From positions 1 to 6,943 of the forward strand of contig JAKAZN010000095.1 in NCBI GenBank assembly GCA_021815835.1: a stretch of 6,943 nt of DNA, in the 5' to 3' direction. This document shows positions 1 to 6,943 of this stretch, piece by piece (position 1 is the stretch's first letter; every line of letters starts with the position of its first letter). The position numbers were made by a program, and so were the translations under genes. This DNA is from Pseudomonadota bacterium (GTDB lineage Bacteria > Pseudomonadota > Alphaproteobacteria > Acetobacterales > Acetobacteraceae). Under the pieces are notes generated by a model that was not told the origin of the DNA, made no database searches, and worked only from the letters and a program-made list of their open reading frames with translations.

Positions 1-47
1 TGGCGGCGTTGCGGGCCAATCCGGAGATCGCGGCGTTCCTTGGGTGA
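1..47 (+). CDS. C-terminal end of a plus-strand gene (possibly a branched-chain amino acid ABC transporter ATPase)
   Basis: Reading codons from position 3 gives the tail AALRANPEIAAFLG followed by TGA at 45-47. The ending 'R-A-N/D-P-x-(I/V)-x-x-(F/Y)-L-G-stop' resembles the C-termini of LivG/LivF ATPases of branched-chain amino acid transporters. Fourteen residues are too few to assign a family, so that resemblance is only a hint. The codon choice (GCG, CGG, GCC, ATC, TTC) matches the rest of the window, and the stop falls just before the stop of the convergent minus-strand gene, leaving 10 bp (48-57) between them. Both facts support a real gene end rather than a chance frame. The rest of the gene lies outside the window. 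Confidence 0.45.
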   Translation, partial: AALRANPEIAAFLG

Positions 48-57
48 GGGGCCGCGG

Positions 58-1011
58 TCAGGCGCCGGCGGCGGCGAGATAATCGATCACCGCGCCCCGG
101 AACGGGGCGATGCTTTTGTAGCGCGCGGTGGCCTCCGGCAGCGCGCGTACCGCGTCCGCCAGCCGGGCCGCATCCGGCGCGGACGCCGCCACAAGGGCCA
201 GCGGATAGACATGGACGCGGATGGCGAACAGCACCGCGCCGCTGTCGGGCAAAAGCCGCAAGGTCTGGCGTTCGACCCGCAGCCAGACCCGCTCTCCGGC
301 ATTGACCGCCGTGATTGTGGGATCGCGCCGATCACGGAATTTGCCGGTGGGCTGGAACAGCGCGGGATCGTCGAGCAGCGACCAGTTCAGGCGCAGCGCG
401 ATGCGGCCGGGCCGGATCGCGGTCATGAAACGATCCACCGGACGCGCCAGGCGTTCGCCATAGAACGGGACGGAATCGTGGATTTCGGCGAGCGGCCGGC
501 CCAGTTTCTCCGCCAGTCGCCAGCGGCTGGGGAAGCACAGCACCGCGGCGGCGAGGATCGGGGTGGCGCCATCCAGCCGCACCAGGCAGAGATCTTCCTG
601 CACCAGACGGCCGGCGAGTTCCAACGGGTCCAGCGGTGGATCGCGCAACGACCAGGTCTCGGCGGTCAGGCGGTTATGCAGTCGGCCCGTTTCGTGGACG
701 AACCAGTCCGGAAAGCGCCGCGTCAGATGGGCGGCGATCAGGGCCAGGGTCTCGGCCCGCGCCGCCGCCGAGGGCTCGGTGATGGCGAACACCTCGGCGT
801 GGTGGTTGGCGAGCAGCGCGCTGCGTTCCGCCAGTTCCGCGCGGTAGCGGTCGTCGAGCTCGATCCAGTCCGGCTCGGGGCAGGCCATCAGGCCCATGGC
901 CATGCGATAGGGGCCGGCCTCGAAGGGCAGGTGGACGCGCTCGGCTGGCGGATCAGGGAGCGGGTCAGGGGGCGGGGGCATCGCCGGGGCCAGGTTCGGG
1001 GATGTCGTCAT
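58..1011 (-). CDS. DUF3445 family protein, heme-dependent oxidative N-demethylase alpha-subunit-like
   Basis: This 317-residue protein matches the DUF3445 family (HODM_asu-like), whose characterised member is the alpha subunit of a heme-dependent oxidative N-demethylase acting on small methylamines. Family-like stretches visible here are LGRPLAEIHDSVPFY (about 170-184), RLNWSLLDDP (207-216) and ERVWLRVERQTLRLLP followed by GAVLFAIRVHVYPL (240-271). No signal peptide or membrane segment is seen, so it is probably cytoplasmic. The N-terminus is Pro-rich (MPPPPDPLPDPP at 11-22). Start choice is uncertain. ATG at 1011 has only a weak GAGG 12 bases upstream and overlaps the S4 gene by 47 bases; ATG at 981 (residue 11) overlaps by 17 bases and has no Shine-Dalgarno. 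Partner reductase subunits of the kind found with HODM are absent from the window, so family membership is firm but substrate and activity are unknown. Confidence 0.88.
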   Translation of the reverse strand: MTTSPNLAPAMPPPPDPLPDPPAERVHLPFEAGPYRMAMGLMACPEPDWIELDDRYRAELAERSALLANHHAEVFAITEPSAAARAETLALIAAHLTRRFPDWFVHETGRLHNRLTAETWSLRDPPLDPLELAGRLVQEDLCLVRLDGATPILAAAVLCFPSRWRLAEKLGRPLAEIHDSVPFYGERLARPVDRFMTAIRPGRIALRLNWSLLDDPALFQPTGKFRDRRDPTITAVNAGERVWLRVERQTLRLLPDSGAVLFAIRVHVYPLALVAASAPDAARLADAVRALPEATARYKSIAPFRGAVIDYLAAAGA

Positions 1012-1279
1012 AGAGCAGCCGTGCCTCGGCCGGCGGACCGCGGCGCGGCGCCAGCGCGCGCACCCGCAGGACGCGCACGCGATCGCCGAGCGCCAAGGTC
1101 AGCACGTCCCCCACGCGCAGCCGGGCATGCGCCTTATCGGTGGGTTGGCGGTTGAGCCTTGTGGTTCCGGCGGCAACGAGACGGGTGCATTCGGCGCGGG
1201 ATTTGCGCAGCCGCGCGCACCACAGCCAGAGATCGAGACGCTGCCAGCCGGGGCCCTCCGCCGGCGCGGGGGCATTCAT
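965..1279 (-). CDS. S4-domain RNA-binding protein, Hsp15 (HslR)-like
   Basis: This small basic protein (104 residues from ATG at 1279) consists almost entirely of one S4 RNA-binding domain: QRLDLWLWCARLRKSR near the N-terminus, then CTRLVAAGTTRLNRQ and HARLRVGDVLTLALGDRVRVLRV. The order and wording match the Hsp15 family. E. coli Hsp15 binds free 50S subunits carrying nascent chains and helps recycle stalled ribosomes. This protein is shorter and lacks the long basic C-terminal extension, ending instead in an acidic/Pro-rich tail (DDIPEPGPGDAPAP). A GTG at 1288 in the same frame would add three residues and sits one base after the helicase stop; neither start has a clear Shine-Dalgarno, so translation probably depends on ribosomes finishing the helicase. 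Its 3' end overlaps the next gene. A helicase followed by an S4 protein is a common alphaproteobacterial pair; joint action on RNA is inference. Confidence 0.9.
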   Translation of the reverse strand: MNAPAPAEGPGWQRLDLWLWCARLRKSRAECTRLVAAGTTRLNRQPTDKAHARLRVGDVLTLALGDRVRVLRVRALAPRRGPPAEARLLYDDIPEPGPGDAPAP

Positions 1280-1289
1280 CGGCGCCACG

Positions 1290-3857
<2,568 letters not shown>

Positions 3858-3876
3858 GGCCCCATGGTTGGGGACC
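3858..3876 (-). promoter_or_regulatory. GC hairpin touching the helicase start codon, with an out-of-frame ATG
   Basis: On the minus strand the 19 bases immediately before the helicase ATG read GGTCCCCAACCATGGGGCC. They can fold as GG-(T bulge)-CCCCA / loop ACCA / TGGGG-CC, a 7-bp stem. A second ATG (3865-3863) spans the loop-stem border and opens a 10-codon frame (MGPCPDSPRG) that stops at 3833, overlapping the true start in another frame. The 53-bp gap (3858-3910) otherwise shows no convincing -35/-10 pair and no poly-T tract, so I do not call a promoter or an intrinsic terminator. A role in limiting helicase translation is inference; short GC hairpins arise easily by chance at this base composition. 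Confidence 0.35.
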
Positions 3877-3910
3877 GGGCCGGGGATTGCAAGGGTTTCC
3901 GCGCGCGCCG

Positions 3911-5956
3911 TCAGGATTCCGGCACGTTCGCGTCCAGTTCCGCGAGCCAGGCGCGCGCATTCCCATCCGATGGGGCGCGCCAGTCGCCGCGCGGGGAGAG
4001 CGCGCCGCCGGCGGTCACTTTCGGCCCGTTCGGCATCGCCGAGCGCTTGAACTGGCTGGTGGCGAAGAACCGGTGCAGGAAGACGCGCAGCCAGCCGCGG
4101 ATGGCGGGCAGGTCGTAGGCCGGGCGCTGGTCGGGCGGGAAGCCGGGCGGCCAGGCGCCGCGCGCCGCGTCCTCCCACGCCGCGAGCGCGAGGAAGGCGA
4201 TCTTGGACGGGCGGAAGCCGTGGCGCAGCGTGTAGAACAGGGAGAAATCCTGCAGCGCGTAGGGACCGACACTGGCTTCCGTGCTTTGCGGGGTGGCGCC
4301 GTCGGCCACGGGGATGAGCTCGGGGGAAATCTCGGTGCCGAGGATCGCCTCCAGGATGGTCCCGACATCGGGGGCGAGGCTGCCATTGGCGATCACCCAG
4401 CGGATCAGGTGCTGGATCAGCGTCTTCGGCACGCCGGCATTGACGTTGTAGTGCGACATCTGATCGCCGACGCCGTAGGTGCACCAGCCGAGCGCGAGTT
4501 CCGAAAGATCCCCGGTGCCGATCACGATCCCGTCATGCATGTTCGCCAGGCGGAACAGATAATCGGTGCGCAGGCCGGCCTGCACGTTCTCGAAGGTGAT
4601 GTCGTAGGCGGGCTTGCCGGCGGCGAAATCATGGCCGAGATCGCCCAGCATCAGCCGCGCCGCGGGGCGGATGTCGAGCTCGCGCGCGGTGACGCCGAGC
4701 GCGGCCATCAGCGCGAGCGCGTTCGCCTTGGTCTCGGCGCCGGTGGCGAAACCGGGCAGCGTATAGGCGAGGATATCGGCGCGATCGCGGCCCAGCCGGT
4801 CGAAGGCGTGCGCGGTCACCAACAGAGCCTGGGTCGAATCGAGGCCGCCGGAGACGCCGATGACCGCGCGGCGGATATGCGCCGCGTCCAGCCGCTGCGC
4901 GAGACCGGCGACCTGGATGTTGTAGGCCTCGTAGCAATCCTGTTCGAGCCGGGCGGGATCGGCGGGGACGAAGGGGAAGCGCTCCACGGGTCGCAGCAGG
5001 CCGAGATCTTCCAGCGGTGGCGCGAGCGTGAAGGTGATGCGGCGGAACGCGGCGGTGGCGGCGGCATGGGTGCGGCGGTTGTCGTCGAAACTGCCCATCC
5101 GCATCCGTTCCTGGCGCAGCAGGTCGAGATCGATATCGGCGAGCGCGATGCGTTCGCCGTCCGGGAAACGCTCGGTTTCCGCGAGCCTTGTGCCGTTCTC
5201 GAAGATGCTGGCCTGGCCGTCCCAGGCGACGTCGGTGGTGGACTCGCCCGCGCCGGCGGCGGCGTACAGATAGGCCGCGAGGCAGCGCACCGATTGCGAC
5301 TGGCACAACAGCCGGCGGGTGTCCGCCTTGCCGATGGTGATCGGGCTGCCGGACAGATTGGCGAGCACCGAGGCGCCGGCCAGCGCGGCGAGCGAACTGG
5401 GGGGAACGGGGATCCAGAAATCCTCGCAGATCTCGGCGTGGATCGTGAGATCGGGCAGGTCGGCGGCGGTGAACAGCAGATCGGGACCGAACGGAACCTG
5501 CTGCCCGGCGAACCGCGCCGTCCCGCCCGCCCAGCCATCGCCGGAGGCGAATTGGCGGGGTTCGTAGAATTCGCGGTAATTGGGCAGATAGGTTTTGGGC
5601 GCGATCCCGAGCAGCCGGCCGCGATGGATCGCAAGCGCCGCGTTATAGACGCGCCCCTGGTGGCGCAGCGGCGCGCCCACCAGCAGCAGCGGCAGCAGAT
5701 CGCGCGAGGCCTCGATCAGCCTGTCGGCCGCCGCCTCGACCGCGTCGAGCAAGGTGTCGGCCAGGCGCAGATCGTCGATCGCGTAGGCCGAGAGCGCGAG
5801 TTCCGGAAACACCGCGAGCGCGGCGCCGCGATCGTGGCATTCCCGCGCGGCGTGCAGGATCGCCTCCGCGTTCGCGGCCGGATCGGCGAGCGCGGCGGGC
5901 ACCGTGCAGGCGGCGACACGCGCGAATCCATGGCGATAGAGCGCGCGGAAGCTCAT
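3911..5956 (-). CDS. nadE: Glutamine-dependent NAD+ synthetase (two-domain, Mycobacterium-type)
   Basis: The enzyme makes NAD+ from deamido-NAD+ (NaAD) and ATP in the cytoplasm, using ammonia released from glutamine by its own N-terminal domain. At 681 residues it has the length of the M. tuberculosis-type enzyme. The N-terminal nitrilase-like glutaminase (about 1-320) shows the full catalytic triad: Glu52 in FPEL, Lys121 in APKTYLPNYREFYE, and Cys177 in EICEDFW. The C-terminal synthetase (about 335-681) shows the ATP-binding P-loop SGGLDS (369-374), GTGDLSELALGWCTYG (480-495), DQMSHYNVNAGVPKTL (498-513) and RFFATSQFKRSAMPNGPKV (629-647). The start is ATG 5956, whose ATG overlaps the esterase TGA as ATGA; it has no Shine-Dalgarno of its own, so re-initiation after the esterase is likely. 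The frame is open upstream to 6352, but that part only shadows the esterase. Complete, with no missing key residue. Confidence 0.97.
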   Translation of the reverse strand: MSFRALYRHGFARVAACTVPAALADPAANAEAILHAARECHDRGAALAVFPELALSAYAIDDLRLADTLLDAVEAAADRLIEASRDLLPLLLVGAPLRHQGRVYNAALAIHRGRLLGIAPKTYLPNYREFYEPRQFASGDGWAGGTARFAGQQVPFGPDLLFTAADLPDLTIHAEICEDFWIPVPPSSLAALAGASVLANLSGSPITIGKADTRRLLCQSQSVRCLAAYLYAAAGAGESTTDVAWDGQASIFENGTRLAETERFPDGERIALADIDLDLLRQERMRMGSFDDNRRTHAAATAAFRRITFTLAPPLEDLGLLRPVERFPFVPADPARLEQDCYEAYNIQVAGLAQRLDAAHIRRAVIGVSGGLDSTQALLVTAHAFDRLGRDRADILAYTLPGFATGAETKANALALMAALGVTARELDIRPAARLMLGDLGHDFAAGKPAYDITFENVQAGLRTDYLFRLANMHDGIVIGTGDLSELALGWCTYGVGDQMSHYNVNAGVPKTLIQHLIRWVIANGSLAPDVGTILEAILGTEISPELIPVADGATPQSTEASVGPYALQDFSLFYTLRHGFRPSKIAFLALAAWEDAARGAWPPGFPPDQRPAYDLPAIRGWLRVFLHRFFATSQFKRSAMPNGPKVTAGGALSPRGDWRAPSDGNARAWLAELDANVPES

Positions 5957-6849
5957 TCGCGCCGGCCCGAGAAGGCGCCGCGCAGAAACGCCCCGCCGGC
6001 GGCGATGGCGCGCCGCCCGGCCGCCAGTTCCGGATGGAACAGATGCCAGACATGGACCATTTCGGGCCAGATTTCCAACGTGACCGGCACCTCCGCGGCA
6101 CCTGCCCGCGCGGCCAGGCGGACCGCGTCGTCGAGCAGGGTTTCCACCGAGCCCACCTGGATGAACAGCGGCGCGATGCCGGCGAGATCGGCGAAGATCG
6201 GCGCGGCGAGCGGGGATTTCGCATCGGCGCCATTCAGGTAGAGCGCGGCCATCTCCAGCAGCGGCCCGCGCTGCACGGTGGGATCGCGCGCGGCGTTGGC
6301 GGCCATGGACCCGCCGATCCCGTCCATGTCCACCCAGGGGGAGATGCACCACCCGGCCGCCGGTTGCGCCAGCCCGGCGTCACGGATCGCCACCAGCGCC
6401 GCGGCGACCAGGCCGCCGCCGGCGGAATCGCCCGCGAGCGCGATGTGGGCGGGCGCAAGCCCCTGATCGAGCAGGAAACGATAGCCCGCCAGCGTGTCCT
6501 CGATCGGCGCGGGGAACGGATGCTCCGGCGCCAGACGGTAATCGAGCGCGAGCACGCGCGCGCCGGAAGCGCGGCCGATTTCCGCCACCAGATGCCGGTG
6601 GCTTGCGAGCGAGCCGATGACGTAGCCGCCGCCATGCACATACAGCACGGCCCGCTCGGCGGCGGCACCCGGGGTCGCGGTCCATTCCGCGCGCACGCCG
6701 CCCGCGTCGACCGGCGTGACGGTCGCGTCCGCCGGAGTGGGATAGACGGTGGCGATCATGTCGAAATCGCGCCGCCGCTGCGCGATCTCGGGGGACCGGA
6801 CCCGGGCGGCGAGCTTGGCGCGGAGGGCGGCGATCTCCGGATCGGGCAT
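5953..6849 (-). CDS. Alpha/beta-hydrolase, hormone-sensitive-lipase (family IV) esterase
   Basis: A 298-residue serine hydrolase of the HSL/NlhH group, expected to hydrolyse short-chain acyl esters in the cytoplasm; its natural substrate cannot be read from the sequence. Visible elements are the oxyanion-hole motif HGGGYV (72-77), DYRLAPEHPFPAP (103-115), the nucleophile elbow GDSAGGG with Ser142, the acid region VGSVETLLDDA (232-242) and the histidine region MVHVWHLF with His266. The acid is probably Glu236 by position, with Asp240 as an alternative. No signal peptide is seen. ATG 6849 is supported by AGGAGA nine bases upstream. The stop overlaps the nadE start (ATGA), so the two are probably made from one message. 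It sits 20 bp downstream of the partial gene at the window's right edge. A kynurenine-formamidase-like role tied to NAD synthesis is conceivable but not shown by the motifs. Confidence 0.93.
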   Translation of the reverse strand: MPDPEIAALRAKLAARVRSPEIAQRRRDFDMIATVYPTPADATVTPVDAGGVRAEWTATPGAAAERAVLYVHGGGYVIGSLASHRHLVAEIGRASGARVLALDYRLAPEHPFPAPIEDTLAGYRFLLDQGLAPAHIALAGDSAGGGLVAAALVAIRDAGLAQPAAGWCISPWVDMDGIGGSMAANAARDPTVQRGPLLEMAALYLNGADAKSPLAAPIFADLAGIAPLFIQVGSVETLLDDAVRLAARAGAAEVPVTLEIWPEMVHVWHLFHPELAAGRRAIAAGGAFLRGAFSGRRE

Positions 6850-6858
6850 GGCGCGCGT

Positions 6859-6864
6859 TCTCCT
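6859..6864 (-). promoter_or_regulatory. Shine-Dalgarno of the esterase gene
   Basis: The minus strand reads AGGAGA at 6864-6859, nine bases before the ATG at 6849. It lies in the 20-bp gap after the upstream stop at 6870. It is the only strong Shine-Dalgarno I find in the window, and it fixes the esterase start. Together with the ATGA junction it suggests that ribosomes loading here also supply nadE. Confidence 0.75.
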
Positions 6865-6869
6865 GTGGC

Positions 6870-6943
6870 TCAGGCGGGCAGCGGGAAGCGTTCGAGATAG
6901 GGCATGTAGTCGGGCTCCACCTCGATGTGCAGGCTGGCGAGCA
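6870..6943 (-). CDS. C-terminal fragment of an unrecognised protein
   Basis: The minus-strand frame ending in TGA at 6872-6870 encodes the last 23 residues LASLHIEVEPDYMPYLERFPLPA before the stop; the rest lies beyond the window. The composition (acidic residues, two Tyr, FPLP near the end) looks like a genuine soluble protein tail rather than a shadow frame, which here would be rich in Arg, Ala and Pro. The 20-bp spacing to the next start and the shared strand support a real gene at the head of the same operon. I do not recognise the family. Confidence 0.55.
   Translation of the reverse strand, partial: LASLHIEVEPDYMPYLERFPLPA

Noticed and set aside
48..80. Possible bidirectional terminator at the convergent junction (GGCGCC and CGCCGGCG palindromes).
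   Set aside because: The palindromes are very short, no T-run follows on either strand, and such GC palindromes occur all over the window.
40..1155. A 371-codon open frame on the plus strand opposite DUF3445 and S4.
   Set aside because: Low-complexity Arg/Gly/Gln-rich translation antisense to two recognisable proteins.
3877..3910. Possible promoter for the helicase (TTGCAA-like box about 30 bases before the ATG).
   Set aside because: No matching -10 element at a sensible spacing is present; transcription from upstream is the simpler reading.
3858..4484. In-frame extension of the helicase upstream of ATG 3857, which would give a 1064-residue protein.
   Set aside because: The added 209 residues are Arg/Pro-rich and overlap the conserved synthetase end of nadE, while Suv3-like proteins begin shortly before the Walker A motif.
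5957..6352. In-frame extension of nadE upstream of ATG 5956, which would give 813 residues.
   Set aside because: It overlaps the conserved C-terminal third of the esterase, and NadE of this type begins close to the MSFRALYRHGFARVA sequence seen here.

Overview
The window is uniformly GC-rich (about 70% by eye) and tightly packed. All five complete genes lie on the minus strand. Gene content suggests an alphaproteobacterium, possibly of the Rhodospirillales/Acetobacteraceae type. The clues are a Suv3-like RNA helicase directly followed by a small Hsp15-type S4 RNA-binding protein (a pairing common in Alphaproteobacteria) and a long glutamine-dependent NAD+ synthetase of the Mycobacterium type. 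The lineage call is inference from gene content; no rRNA or tRNA is present.

In minus-strand transcription order, right to left, the layout is as follows. (i) The last 23 codons of an unrecognised protein, ending at 6870. (ii) An HSL-family (family IV) alpha/beta-hydrolase, 6849-5953, with a good Shine-Dalgarno. (iii) nadE, 5956-3911, whose ATG overlaps the esterase stop as ATGA. (iv) A 53-bp gap holding a small GC hairpin, then the Suv3-like helicase, 3857-1290. (v) The S4 protein, starting 10 bases after the helicase stop (or 1 base after it if a GTG start is used). (vi) A DUF3445 / HODM-alpha-like protein overlapping the S4 gene and ending at 58. A plus-strand gene ends at 47, only 10 bp from the DUF3445 stop, so the left edge is a convergent junction. 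No gene-free stretch exceeds 300 bases; the largest gap is the 53 bp before the helicase.

The gene order reads as one or two operons. Esterase and nadE are probably translationally coupled, and helicase, S4 and DUF3445 form a second tight cluster. The helicase/S4 pair points to RNA metabolism or ribosome handling, nadE to the last step of NAD+ synthesis, and the DUF3445 protein to a possible heme-dependent oxidation of unknown substrate.

I see no CRISPR array, transposon, phage gene, toxin-antitoxin or defence system. The window looks like ordinary chromosomal core sequence. The points most worth following are the DUF3445 protein downstream of the helicase/S4 pair, the hairpin and out-of-frame ATG at the helicase start, and the helicase's long uncharacterised C-terminal half with its capped low-complexity tail.
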